The notes beneath the pieces were generated by a model that saw only the letters and a list, made by a program, of their open reading frames with translations, made no database searches and was not told where the DNA came from. DNA of 27,285 nucleotides from an uncultured Pseudomonadales bacterium (GTDB lineage Bacteria; Pseudomonadota; Gammaproteobacteria; Pseudomonadales; Porticoccaceae). The stretch is taken from positions 1-27,285 of the forward strand of contig CALLDA010000238.1 in the NCBI GenBank assembly GCA_937998635.1, in the 5' to 3' direction. A program made the translations under genes and the position numbers. This document shows positions 14,626-23,425 of the stretch, piece after piece (the first letter of the stretch is position 1; each line of letters begins with the position of its first letter).

Positions 14626-17160
14626 TTGAAGCAAGAGTCCAGAGATAAGTCAGCCGCTTTATCGCTCAGTGATCTCAATGACCTGGTACTTGCAGTCATT
14701 AACAACCAGGACCAGGGGATAGTCGTGCTGGATAAGCACGGGAACGTCGTCATCTGGAATAACTGGATGGATGACTGGACCGGGATAGCCGGCACTCGTT
14801 CTGCCGGTCGGTGTTTTGAAGCCCTGGTACCAGGCATCATCGGCAGCGAATATGCGCGTGCCATTAAGGAGGCAATTGATGCCGGCAAATCAGTGGGCTG
14901 GTCACAGGATCTTGATTCGCAACGGCTTGATGTGATCGAGACCTCTATGACGCGAGGTGACCGCTTATTGCCTTTATCGCGTGTTAGTGTTGCTCCCCTG
15001 CCGGTAAACGGCGGCCAGGGTTGTATGCTGGAATTTGCCGAGGCAGCCTTTAACCCCGTTCACCTGCGCAGTGCTAGCGGCCCAGAATACTTATCTGGGA
15101 AAGCCGTAGAGCAAGCACCGGCTAGCGATCAATTCCCCGTTTATCTGGCTTCATCCGACGCCGCTATGTTGAGTCTCGATAGCTCAGGAATCATTCGGGA
15201 TGTTAGCGACACCCTGTTAAAACAAACCGGATACTCTCGCCAGCAACTGCTAGACACGCCAGTGCGCATGCTCTTCCCGGCCTTGAGCGAACACTACGAT
15301 ATTGAAGATTATCGAGCCTTGATCGAAGAGCGTCTTAGGCAAAGTTCGGATCGTGTGATCGAAGCTGCAACTTTGCACGGCCAGCCGAGGGCTTTTAGGG
15401 TCGCTGTTTATGCCTCGACAATCAGGGATGACCTCTTTGTATTGTTGTGCGAGGACTTTTCTTCTCAATCCGGCGCGCAAAATACCATTAAACGGCAACG
15501 GGAGATGTTAGCCGCTGTATTTGGCCAGGTGGCAGACGGTATTGCCCTGATCGATCGCGACGGACTGATCGAACAAATTAATCCGGTCGGCCTGGCAATG
15601 CTGGGGATACGTGTTGGGCAGGAGCAGGGCGTCCCTGTCGAGACCGTTATCGCGATGCAGGATGGTCGGGGTAAGAGCATTAACCCAGGTCACGAGGCGC
15701 TTAGCTGTGGTTCAGTATATACAACGCCGGATGACACTTTTTTGCAGGTGCAGTCGCAGGAACCTACTCGTATAAGCGCTACGGCGATACCTCTAAGAGA
15801 TCGAGACAACTCCCTGACCGGCTGTATACTGGTGTATAGATTAATTGAACAAGCACGGAGGGTATCAAGCCGTTTATCCTGGCAGTCTGATCACGACCCC
15901 TTAACCGAGCTACCCAACCGCCGGTTTTTAGAAAATCAATTAGCTAAGGCCTTAGAAGCAGCGCGCAGCAGCGAACAGACCCACGTATTGCTTTACATCG
16001 ATCTACATAATTTTTCATTGGTCAACGATACTGGGGGGCGAGTCGCTGGCGATACTTTATTGTTCGAATGTGGCAAGTTACTTCAGCAGGTGGTCGGCGT
16101 AGATCACCTGGTAGCGCGTATCGGTAATGATGAGTTTGCGGTTTTATTACTCAATTGTATGGTCGAGCAGGCCCGCGAGATAATCGAAGACCTGCTTGTT
16201 AAAATCAAGGCGTTTTCCTTTCCCTGGCAGGAAAGGCGCTTGAAAATTGGCGTCAACATTGGCGTGGAAGTTATCGACCATAACACGAGTTCCGAGCATG
16301 ATGTTCTGGTTAGCGCCGCCGCCTCCTGCGCAGCGGCGAAGGACAGTGGCCGCAATCGCGTGTTTTTTCGCCAACAACGGGATGAAGGGCTGGTTAGCCG
16401 GAAAGCGGGGGAATGGATTCCGAAAATCAGTGAGGCACTTGAACAAGGTCGCTTTCGTCTGCACTACCAGCCCATTGTGGCGATCAATGGTGGGGTAAAG
16501 GACTATAGTCACTTTGAAGCACTGGTTCGAATGGTCGATGAATCGGGTCAGTTAGTAGCGCCGGGAGAATTTATTCCCGCCGCAGAGCTTTATGGTCTTA
16601 TCGATGACATAGATCGCTGGGTGGTGAGACAGGTGATTACCGAGCTGAGCGCCAAAAAACTAAGCAAGAAACCGGAGTTGCGAATAGCGGTTAATCTTTC
16701 TGGCGCTACTATCAGCGATGAGCGATTTAAAGATGATTTACTTAAGTTGATTGATGAATCGAAAATGAATCCTCATCAACTACAATTTGAAATTACCGAA
16801 ACTGCGGCAGTTCGGCAATTTGATCGAGCCCTCGATTTAATCCATGCCCTCAAGGCCAAAGGTTGTTATTTTTCGCTGGATGATTTTGGTAGCGGCCTGT
16901 CTTCTTTTGCCTACCTCAAGGAGCTGCCTGTGGATTTCCTGAAGATTGATGGCGGTTTTGTTCATAACATAGAATTAAATGATGTCGATTATTCTATGGT
17001 CAGCACCATCAATCATCTGGCCCAGGTGATGGGTATCGCGACTATCGCGGAGTGTGTCGAGAATCAGGCCCAGTTGACCATCCTGGAGCAGATCGGCGTT
17101 GACTATGCGCAAGGGTTCTTTATTGCCACTCCCCAGCCGATGGAAAAATTCTTTCCGTGA
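14626..17160 (+). CDS. PAS-GGDEF-EAL cyclic-di-GMP signalling protein
   Basis: The 844-residue protein has no membrane segment. It reads as three PAS-like sensory regions (about 15-135, 168-285 and 290-410), a GGDEF domain (about 418-585, beginning SDHDPLTELPNRRF) and an EAL domain (about 598-840). The signature loop is GNDEF (500-504) rather than GGDEF, and the inhibitory RxxD site upstream is absent, so diguanylate cyclase activity is doubtful. The EAL domain keeps E631 of EALVR, N690, EITE (722-725), DDFGSG (752-757), K773 and AECVE (808-812), which predicts c-di-GMP phosphodiesterase activity, perhaps with GTP modulation by the GGDEF domain. The start is TTG with AGGTAGG five bases upstream; the nearby ATG at 14608 runs into TAG after three codons. 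Confidence 0.93.
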   Translation: MKQESRDKSAALSLSDLNDLVLAVINNQDQGIVVLDKHGNVVIWNNWMDDWTGIAGTRSAGRCFEALVPGIIGSEYARAIKEAIDAGKSVGWSQDLDSQRLDVIETSMTRGDRLLPLSRVSVAPLPVNGGQGCMLEFAEAAFNPVHLRSASGPEYLSGKAVEQAPASDQFPVYLASSDAAMLSLDSSGIIRDVSDTLLKQTGYSRQQLLDTPVRMLFPALSEHYDIEDYRALIEERLRQSSDRVIEAATLHGQPRAFRVAVYASTIRDDLFVLLCEDFSSQSGAQNTIKRQREMLAAVFGQVADGIALIDRDGLIEQINPVGLAMLGIRVGQEQGVPVETVIAMQDGRGKSINPGHEALSCGSVYTTPDDTFLQVQSQEPTRISATAIPLRDRDNSLTGCILVYRLIEQARRVSSRLSWQSDHDPLTELPNRRFLENQLAKALEAARSSEQTHVLLYIDLHNFSLVNDTGGRVAGDTLLFECGKLLQQVVGVDHLVARIGNDEFAVLLLNCMVEQAREIIEDLLVKIKAFSFPWQERRLKIGVNIGVEVIDHNTSSEHDVLVSAAASCAAAKDSGRNRVFFRQQRDEGLVSRKAGEWIPKISEALEQGRFRLHYQPIVAINGGVKDYSHFEALVRMVDESGQLVAPGEFIPAAELYGLIDDIDRWVVRQVITELSAKKLSKKPELRIAVNLSGATISDERFKDDLLKLIDESKMNPHQLQFEITETAAVRQFDRALDLIHALKAKGCYFSLDDFGSGLSSFAYLKELPVDFLKIDGGFVHNIELNDVDYSMVSTINHLAQVMGIATIAECVENQAQLTILEQIGVDYAQGFFIATPQPMEKFFP

Positions 17161-17174
17161 GCTAATATTTGTCC

Positions 17175-17188
17175 TGAGTACGGACTCA
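17175..17188. terminator. small hairpin between convergent genes
   Basis: TGAGT-ACGG-ACTCA forms a perfect 5-bp stem with a 4-base loop between the end of the GGDEF-EAL gene and the convergent kinase gene. The following TAAGTTTATT is only modestly T-rich, so terminator function is uncertain. Confidence 0.3.
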
Positions 17189-17203
17189 TAAGTTTATTGA
17201 GGA

Positions 17204-18208
17204 TCAATTTTGTAGTGACTCAAGGATGCCTTTATGTTGGTCAATGTGTAAGCGCGGACCGAACTGAGTGACCACGGTAGCGGCGGCAATACTCGCCAGT
17301 CGGCCAGCTTTGGCATAATCAAAACCCTGGGTGATACCGTACAGAAACGCACCGGCAAACATATCGCCTGCGCCGTTGGTATCCACAGCAGTGACCGGAG
17401 TGGATGCAATCTCATGAATGGATTTACCGTCGTAAATTAATGCGCCTTCTGAACCCAGGGTAATGGCGAAAGTTGCGGCTGTCGATTTCATTGCCTCGAT
17501 AACCCCGACCATATCGCTTTGTCCAGTCCAGGCCATCGCCTCTTCGCGATTGCAAAACAATAAGTCGACGCCTTCGCCAATCATGTCATCAAGACCCTCT
17601 CGAAAATGTGCCACCATGCCGGGGTCTGACAGGCTAAGCGCCGTCCTTGTGCCATTTTGTTCGGCATGTTCTCGGGCTTTGATGGCCGCTGTTCGGCCTG
17701 TGGGCGAGGTCACGAGATAGCCCTCTAAATACAGAAACTCCGACGCTGTCACAGCACTTAGGTCGAGATTAGCAAGGCCAAGCGTTTCGCTGATACCCAG
17801 ATAGGTATTCATCGTGCGTTCGGCATCGGGGGTGATCAACACCAGACATTTTCCCGTTGTGCCGGTCGGCAGATTATTGCCATCGGGATGATCGACTCCG
17901 GCGGCGGCAAGATCGGCCAGATAAAAACGACCGTTCTCGTCATCGGCAACTTTGCAGGAGTAATAACTTTTACCGCCAAAGCAGCTCAGCGCGATAATAC
18001 TATTGGCCGCCGAGCCGCCACTGGTTCGGCGAGCAACGGTGAGATGGTCTTCAAGGTGCTCGATAAGGGTTTGCTGCCGCTCTTCATCGACCAGTGTCAT
18101 CAGGCCTTTTTCGATACCAAAGCCGATCAGCTCATGGTCTTCCACTTCTATTTCGGTATCCACCAGGGCCGCACCAATGCCGTAGACGTGGTATTTTTTT
18201 TCTGCCAT
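17204..18208 (-). CDS. PfkB-family sugar kinase, adenosine-kinase-like
   Basis: The 334-residue ribokinase-fold enzyme begins with YHVYGIGAALVDTEIEV and carries the substrate-side motif SGGSAANS (63-70) and the anion-hole/catalytic motif AVDTNGAGDMFAGAF (274-288) with catalytic base Asp282. Proteins of this type are usually annotated as adenosine kinase (adenosine + ATP to AMP), but substrate cannot be fixed from these motifs and other nucleosides or sugars are possible. It is cytosolic. Its gene is divergent from mrcB across a 173-base region and convergent with the GGDEF-EAL gene. There is no obvious operon partner. Confidence 0.88.
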   Translation of the reverse strand: MAEKKYHVYGIGAALVDTEIEVEDHELIGFGIEKGLMTLVDEERQQTLIEHLEDHLTVARRTSGGSAANSIIALSCFGGKSYYSCKVADDENGRFYLADLAAAGVDHPDGNNLPTGTTGKCLVLITPDAERTMNTYLGISETLGLANLDLSAVTASEFLYLEGYLVTSPTGRTAAIKAREHAEQNGTRTALSLSDPGMVAHFREGLDDMIGEGVDLLFCNREEAMAWTGQSDMVGVIEAMKSTAATFAITLGSEGALIYDGKSIHEIASTPVTAVDTNGAGDMFAGAFLYGITQGFDYAKAGRLASIAAATVVTQFGPRLHIDQHKGILESLQN

Positions 18209-18241
18209 TTGCGTGTGTCCATACTGTTTTTGAAGGTCGCT

Positions 18242-18269
18242 ATTATCGCCTGCATCTAAGCAGAGTAAA
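18242..18269 (-). promoter_or_regulatory. candidate promoter of the adenosine-kinase-like gene
   Basis: TTTACT (18269-18264) and GATAAT (18247-18242, five of six) are spaced by 16 bases and lie about 34 bases upstream of the ATG. The mrcB side of the same region contains a perfect 12-bp AT palindrome (18310-18321). Confidence 0.33.
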
Positions 18270-18381
18270 TAGGCCTGTGCCTTGTTATGATTTAGGCTCG
18301 AGATGAGTCATAAAATTTTATCTTCCTCACACCAGAACCAACCACGGTCTGTGATGGCATAGCGATTAAGCGGAGTTGAGC

Positions 18382-20706
18382 TTGGCGAAGAAAAAACAAG
18401 GCAAGCGCAAAAAGAAGTCAGCCCGTAAAAAACCGAGTTTGATAAAACGCCTGATTAAGGTCTCGGTGCTAGTTGGCCTGCTGCTCAGCGTTATTTTTAT
18501 AGCAGCGCTGGATATCATCGTCCGTAGCAAATTTTCGGGGGCCAAGTGGTCTCTACCATCCCACGTTTACAGTCGTGCCCTGGAATTATACGAAGGCTTG
18601 CCGCTGAGCCAGGAGCAGTTGCTTTGGGAGCTAAAAAAGCTGGGTTATCGGCAGGTAGGTGGGACTCCTGGTCCGGGACAATACCGCCTGACTGGCGGCC
18701 AGGTTGATATCGGTGCGCGGGCTTTTGAGTTTTGGGACGGCCCGCAAGCCGCCCAGAACATTCGACTTAAATTTGATAGCAGCGGTGTTAGCAAGGTCGC
18801 CAACAAGCGAGGTGACTTATTATCGGTGGTGCGGCTTGAACCTCTGCTCATCGGCGGTATTTACCCGGATCATCTGGAGGATCGGGAGCCGGTGAGCCTG
18901 GAAAGTTTGCCACCCTTTCTGGTCGAAAGTCTCCTTGCAGTGGAAGACCGAAATTTTTATCAACACTGGGGGGTTTCCCCGCGAGGGATCGCACGAGCCA
19001 TGTTCGGTAATTTGCGCACCGGCAAAATGAGTCAGGGCGGCAGCACCATCACCCAGCAGCTGGTAAAGAATTTTTACCTGAGTGCTGAGCGAACCCTGTT
19101 GCGCAAGGGCATAGAAGCCATCATGGCAGTATTGCTCGAAGTTCATTACAGCAAAGGCGAGATTCTCGAAGCCTACATTAATGAGATATATTTGGGTCAA
19201 TCCGGGAAAAGAGCCATCCACGGCTTTGGCATGGCCAGTCGCCATTATTTTCGCCAGCCCCTGAAGGAGCTGGATGTACATCAAATCGCCCTGCTAACTG
19301 GACTCGCCAAGGGTGCATCTTATTACGATCCTCGGCGGCACCCGGAACGGGCCCTGGCGCGAAGAAACCTGGTTATTGATCAACTTGAAAGCCAGCAAGT
19401 CCTCGATCAGACAAGTGCAAAACAGGCGAAAGCTAAAGCTCTCGATATTTCTACCAGTCCGGGCACCAATACCAATTTATTCCCAGCTTATCTTGATTTG
19501 ACTCGACGCCAGTTGCGCAAAGATTATCAGGATAATGACCTTCGCTCCGAAGGTTTGCGGATATTCACCCGCTTTGACCCCCAGGTGCAAAACACCTTGC
19601 AGAACACACTGGCGAGTGAATTAAGCAAACTGGAGCGAAATAAAGGCATCAAAAAAGCTAGCTTGCAGGCAGCGGCGGTGATTGTCCGAGTTGGTACCGG
19701 TGAGGTCGTGGCCGTCGCCGGTTCGCGGCAGGCAGGCTTTGCCGGTTTTAACCGAGCGCTGGATGCTCGCCGTCCGGTGGGTTCAACCATTAAGCCTGCC
19801 GTATATTTAGCTGCTCTGGAGCAAGCCCAAACTTATACCCTCGCTACCCTGCTTGATGACAGTGAGTTTAATAAAAGGCTGGATGATGGTGAGCTGTGGC
19901 GGCCGCGCAATTTTGATCATCAGGATCACGGTGATGTGCCGCTCTATGAAGCCCTGGGTCGATCATACAATCAGTCGACTGCACGTTTAGGGGTAAACCT
20001 GGGTATCAACCACGTCGCCGACACCATCCGCGCACTGGGCTATGAGCGACCCATAGCCGAGGTTCCTGCACTGACGCTGGGGGCAGTCACCATGTCACCT
20101 TTTGACGTGGCAGGCCTGTACCACACCATCGCCAGCGATGGCTATTACAGCCCCCTGAGCAGCATCGACTCGGTTTACACCACAGAAAATGAGCCTCTAA
20201 AAAGATATCCTCGGCAAAGCTCGGCGCGGTTTCAGCCAGGTGTGATGCACTTACTGCAATATGCCATGCAGGTAGTCATGCGGGAGGGCACCGGCAAAGG
20301 CGCTTACCGCGTTCTGCCCGGTAGTACTGTGCTGGCCGGAAAAACTGGTACCTCCAATGACCAACGGGACAGTTGGTTTGCAGGCTTTGGTGGTAACTAC
20401 CTGACCGTGGTGTGGGTGGGCCGCGACGACAACGGTGAAATGCCTATTACCGGATCTTCCGGGGCGCTCAAGCTTTGGACAAAAATTATGGCCGGTATTG
20501 GGGTTTCATCCTTCGCGTTCACCCAGCCTGAAAATGTGGTTTATGAGTGGATAGACCCAGTCAGCGGATTACTCACCGACGAGCAATGTGAGCAATCCAG
20601 ATATTTACCCTTTATAAAAGGCAGTGAGCCAAGTTCTTATACTGCATGTGGGCGGCGCAAGAGTGGTAAAGTTGTCGACTGGTTGAAGGATATTTTCCGC
20701 TGGTAA
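18382..20706 (+). CDS. mrcB: bifunctional penicillin-binding protein 1b
   Basis: PBP1b polymerises lipid II into glycan strands and cross-links them. The product of about 774 residues has a Lys/Arg-rich cytoplasmic tail, one membrane helix (about 28-47), a UB2H-like region (about 62-155), a GT51 glycosyltransferase with catalytic Glu188 in AVEDRNFYQHWG and the GGSTITQQLVKN motif, and a transpeptidase domain with the nucleophile motif STIK (Ser468), SYN (528-530) and KTG (654-656). All catalytic motifs are intact. The start is TTG: GGAG (18372-18375) is six bases upstream, an in-frame TAA lies at 18367, and the next in-frame Met is beyond residue 200. The TTG at 18376 is too close to the ribosome site. 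The lipoprotein gene follows by 59 bases. Confidence 0.96.
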   Translation: MAKKKQGKRKKKSARKKPSLIKRLIKVSVLVGLLLSVIFIAALDIIVRSKFSGAKWSLPSHVYSRALELYEGLPLSQEQLLWELKKLGYRQVGGTPGPGQYRLTGGQVDIGARAFEFWDGPQAAQNIRLKFDSSGVSKVANKRGDLLSVVRLEPLLIGGIYPDHLEDREPVSLESLPPFLVESLLAVEDRNFYQHWGVSPRGIARAMFGNLRTGKMSQGGSTITQQLVKNFYLSAERTLLRKGIEAIMAVLLEVHYSKGEILEAYINEIYLGQSGKRAIHGFGMASRHYFRQPLKELDVHQIALLTGLAKGASYYDPRRHPERALARRNLVIDQLESQQVLDQTSAKQAKAKALDISTSPGTNTNLFPAYLDLTRRQLRKDYQDNDLRSEGLRIFTRFDPQVQNTLQNTLASELSKLERNKGIKKASLQAAAVIVRVGTGEVVAVAGSRQAGFAGFNRALDARRPVGSTIKPAVYLAALEQAQTYTLATLLDDSEFNKRLDDGELWRPRNFDHQDHGDVPLYEALGRSYNQSTARLGVNLGINHVADTIRALGYERPIAEVPALTLGAVTMSPFDVAGLYHTIASDGYYSPLSSIDSVYTTENEPLKRYPRQSSARFQPGVMHLLQYAMQVVMREGTGKGAYRVLPGSTVLAGKTGTSNDQRDSWFAGFGGNYLTVVWVGRDDNGEMPITGSSGALKLWTKIMAGIGVSSFAFTQPENVVYEWIDPVSGLLTDEQCEQSRYLPFIKGSEPSSYTACGRRKSGKVVDWLKDIFRW

Positions 20707-20723
20707 GCTCCAAAAACCACGTT

Positions 20724-20752
20724 TTAAATCCCTGCTAACGGCTAATTATAAT
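20724..20752 (+). promoter_or_regulatory. possible internal promoter before the LpoP-like gene
   Basis: A perfect TATAAT (20747-20752) has a weak -35 (TTAAAT, 20724-20729) 17 bases upstream. It lies only 13 bases before the lipoprotein ATG, leaving a leader of a few bases, so either a near-leaderless transcript or chance is possible. Confidence 0.25.
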
Positions 20753-20765
20753 CTGCGGATATCCT

Positions 20766-21272
20766 ATGAGCTTTAAACATCTGATTCGTACTACCACATT
20801 AATGGGCTCGCTAATATTGTTAGCGGCCTGTGCGCCGATACGGCAAACCGGCTCGGTACCGGTTTATACCTCCTCGCCATCTGTTGCCTCAAGCTCTGAT
20901 ACCTCTAATGCCGATACCAGGCCGGGGCAAAAGCTAGAAGAGTCAACAAAACCCATCGAACCAGAATACGAAATCGCTCCCTCTACTTCCGCAGAAAAAC
21001 CCGCACAAAGGGCCGTACAAAGTCTAATTGACGAAGCCTGGGGACATTACCGCAATGATGATCCTGACAAAGCCATTGCCGTGGCTGAACGCGCTCAGCG
21101 GCTTGACGCCCGCTCGGGAGAAGTCTATCTGGTGCTGGCCAGCAGTTATCTTATTCAGGGCAAACAGCAACTGGCCGAGCAATTTGCTCGCCGTGGAATC
21201 AGTTACAGCGCCGTGGGTTCGGCGCTTCGCAATCGCCTGCAACAGTTGCTGGGCCAGGCGACAGCTTTGTAA
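20766..21272 (+). CDS. lpoP: TPR lipoprotein, probable LpoP-type PBP1b activator
   Basis: The 168-residue protein has a lipoprotein signal peptide ending LLAAC (Cys22 lipidated; Ala at +2 favours the outer membrane). A Ser/Thr/Pro/Glu-rich flexible tether (about 25-80) follows, then a helical C-terminus with two TPR-like repeats (about 86-115 and 118-147, including AWGHYRNDDPDKAIAVAERA and YLVLASSYLIQGKQQLAEQF). Lipobox, tether and small TPR domain directly downstream of mrcB match LpoP, the lipoprotein required for PBP1b activity in Pseudomonas aeruginosa. By that analogy it would span the periplasm and stimulate PBP1b. The function is inferred from architecture and synteny; no strong Shine-Dalgarno precedes the ATG. 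Confidence 0.75.
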   Translation: MSFKHLIRTTTLMGSLILLAACAPIRQTGSVPVYTSSPSVASSSDTSNADTRPGQKLEESTKPIEPEYEIAPSTSAEKPAQRAVQSLIDEAWGHYRNDDPDKAIAVAERAQRLDARSGEVYLVLASSYLIQGKQQLAEQFARRGISYSAVGSALRNRLQQLLGQATAL

Positions 21273-21298
21273 GCCTGATTTCCCGACGGGACATTAAG

Positions 21299-22384
21299 TT
21301 ACCAGGGGTTAGAAGCACCGCTCATAACGATAAGTTTGAAGCTTTGGTCTCGCTCAACCACGCCTACATCACGAAACACTCGACTGGCTATTTTGTCCAG
21401 CGGCACAAATTGGTTGACGACAAACAAAGCCCTACCACCGGGTTTTAAATGTTGAGCCGCAGATCGGACAAATTTTTCAGTGAGCGCCGAAGCTGTATTA
21501 AAACCCTGATGAAATGGTGGGTTGCAGACAACGACATCAAATTTCGCAGTGATGCCCTGAGCACAATCGTCGGCAATTACCTCGGCCGGGATATGTAAGC
21601 GCGTCATATTGGCCTGAGAAGTATCGATGGCCGCCGCACAGTTATCTGTTGCCACCATATACGCTATACCAAATTTAGCCGCACAAGCCGTTAAATAACC
21701 GTAGCCACACCCGAGATCTAACAGGCTATCAGGCGGGGTCTGGAAATCCTCAAAAAACTTGTCTAGATAGCCCGCCAGCATCTTGCTGCCCTGATCAATC
21801 TTCCCGGAGCCGAAGCCTCCAGCTTTTGTATACAGCGTGGTTTCGTCGTCAATTCTTACCGGGATGAGTTTGTCGTATTCTGAGGTGTCTTCCGAACTCC
21901 CTGTTGGTAGCTCGCGTTCGGATGCTTTCGGCGGTTTGATTATCCGAGCGAGATACAGGGCACCATGTTTACGTGCATTGGCGGAGCTATCAAAACGTTC
22001 GGCGGCAACCTTTGCGAAGCGTTTAAGGCCTTCATTTTTAGCGCCGCATAAAATCAGCTCTCCGCCATCACTTAGCAACTTCAAAGCCTGATCAATAATA
22101 TGTTCAACCACGGTTTTTTCTTTTGATATCCGATAGCAAATACGGGCGAAATAAGCGGGTGGATAAGCACCAAAATCGAAATCATTAAACTGCGCGGCTA
22201 AACCTGCTGTGGAGGCGGTCTGGGCGATATCAAAGCGATTGCTGATGACTTTGGTGTCTTTATCAATGCCAGAAAAATCTACGTCCCAAAGATTTTCATC
22301 GGCAACCAATAAACAACGTACCGGGTTATCCAGATGAGCATCGTCCTGCAGGAAGGGCAACAATAGGGCAAAGGCCTGGTTCAC
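21299..22384 (-). CDS. RsmC/RlmG-like rRNA guanine-N2 methyltransferase
   Basis: The 361-residue protein has the tandem layout of RsmC and RlmG: a degenerate N-terminal methyltransferase-like half (about 1-155) and an active C-terminal half with SAM motif LDLGCGYGYL (222-231), acidic ATDNC (245-249) and the catalytic CNPPFHQGF (287-295). RsmC makes m2G1207 in 16S rRNA and RlmG makes m2G1835 in 23S rRNA; the length and the C-terminal region lean towards RsmC, but the target cannot be fixed by eye. A hydrophilic linker (about 153-172, rich in Glu and Ser) joins the halves. It begins six bases after the hemB stop and is almost certainly co-transcribed with hemB. Confidence 0.85.
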   Translation of the reverse strand: MNQAFALLLPFLQDDAHLDNPVRCLLVADENLWDVDFSGIDKDTKVISNRFDIAQTASTAGLAAQFNDFDFGAYPPAYFARICYRISKEKTVVEHIIDQALKLLSDGGELILCGAKNEGLKRFAKVAAERFDSSANARKHGALYLARIIKPPKASERELPTGSSEDTSEYDKLIPVRIDDETTLYTKAGGFGSGKIDQGSKMLAGYLDKFFEDFQTPPDSLLDLGCGYGYLTACAAKFGIAYMVATDNCAAAIDTSQANMTRLHIPAEVIADDCAQGITAKFDVVVCNPPFHQGFNTASALTEKFVRSAAQHLKPGGRALFVVNQFVPLDKIASRVFRDVGVVERDQSFKLIVMSGASNPW

Positions 22385-22390
22385 GATGAT

Positions 22391-23425
22391 TTACTTGTTG
22401 AGGAGCCGAGCAGCGTCCAGGGCAAAATAAGTGAGAATGGCATCGGCCCCGGCACGCTTAAAGGCCAGCAGGGATTCAAGCATCACCGCATCGCGGTCCA
22501 GCCAACCATTAGCAAACGCCGCCTGGTGCATAGCGTATTCACCACTGACCTGATAGACAAACGTCGGCGCTTTTAGCTCGTCCTTAACCCGTCGGAGAAT
22601 ATCCAGATAAGGCATGCCCGGCTTGACCATAATCATGTCTGCGCCCTCCGCCAAATCCAGAGCACACTCATGTAAAGCCTCGTCGCTGTTGGCTGGATCC
22701 ATCTGATAGCTGAATTTATCGCCGCCTTTCAAATTGCCCGCAGAACCCACCGCATCCCGAAATGGGCCGTAATAACTCGAAGCGTATTTGGCAGAATAGG
22801 CCAGAATACGGGTGTTGGCATGCCCTGAGTTTTCCAGCACCGCCCGAATCGCCCCGATACGACCATCCATCATATCCGAGGGCGCGACGATATCTGCGCC
22901 CGCCTCAGCATGAGATAAGGCCTGTTTGCACAGGGCCTCGACGGTGACATCGTTAAGCACGTAACCCTCGTCACCACCGGGCTTATCACCACCTTGGCCC
23001 AAAATGCCGTCCTGCCCGTGGGTGGTGAAAGGATCGAGAGCGACATCGGTAATCACGCCCAACTCAGGGAAGGCATTCTTGAGGGCTTTTACCGCCCTCT
23101 GCGCCAGCCCGTCCGGGTTCCAGGCCTCAGCCGCGTCGAGACTCTTTTGCTCGGCGGGCGTCACCGGAAACAAAGCCATGGTCGGAATTCCCAGCTCAAT
23201 ACAATCTCGAGCCTGATCAAGCAAGAGGTCTATGGATAACCGCTCAACACCGGGCATCGAAGCAATCGCTTCGCGCTGATTATCACCGTCCAGCACAAAC
23301 ACCGGCAGAATCAGATCATCACAAGACAGCCGGTTTTCGCGGGTCAGACGCCTGGAGAAATCATCACGGCGATTGCGTCGCATGCGGGTAGAGGGGTACT
23401 CGCCTCTGGTCGTTTGCCAGCTCAT
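22391..23425 (-). CDS. hemB: delta-aminolevulinic acid dehydratase (porphobilinogen synthase)
   Basis: HemB condenses two 5-aminolevulinate molecules into porphobilinogen, an early step of heme, siroheme and cobalamin synthesis. The 344 residues are of Pseudomonas-type length. The Schiff-base lysines are K213 in AYSAKYASSYYGPFR and K268 in IMVKPGMPYLD. The metal-site region DVALDPFTTHGQDG (127-140) has Asp where zinc-type enzymes have Cys, so a magnesium-dependent enzyme is expected. The N-terminal arm (STRMRRNRRDDFSRRL) is typical. GGAG lies 12 bases before the ATG. It is followed immediately by the RsmC/RlmG-like gene. Confidence 0.97.
   Translation of the reverse strand: MSWQTTRGEYPSTRMRRNRRDDFSRRLTRENRLSCDDLILPVFVLDGDNQREAIASMPGVERLSIDLLLDQARDCIELGIPTMALFPVTPAEQKSLDAAEAWNPDGLAQRAVKALKNAFPELGVITDVALDPFTTHGQDGILGQGGDKPGGDEGYVLNDVTVEALCKQALSHAEAGADIVAPSDMMDGRIGAIRAVLENSGHANTRILAYSAKYASSYYGPFRDAVGSAGNLKGGDKFSYQMDPANSDEALHECALDLAEGADMIMVKPGMPYLDILRRVKDELKAPTFVYQVSGEYAMHQAAFANGWLDRDAVMLESLLAFKRAGADAILTYFALDAARLLNK

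Noticed and set aside
21281..21291. TCCC-GAC-GGGA hairpin between the convergent LpoP-like and RsmC-like genes
   Set aside because: The stem is only four base pairs and no T-run follows on either strand; too weak to call a terminator.
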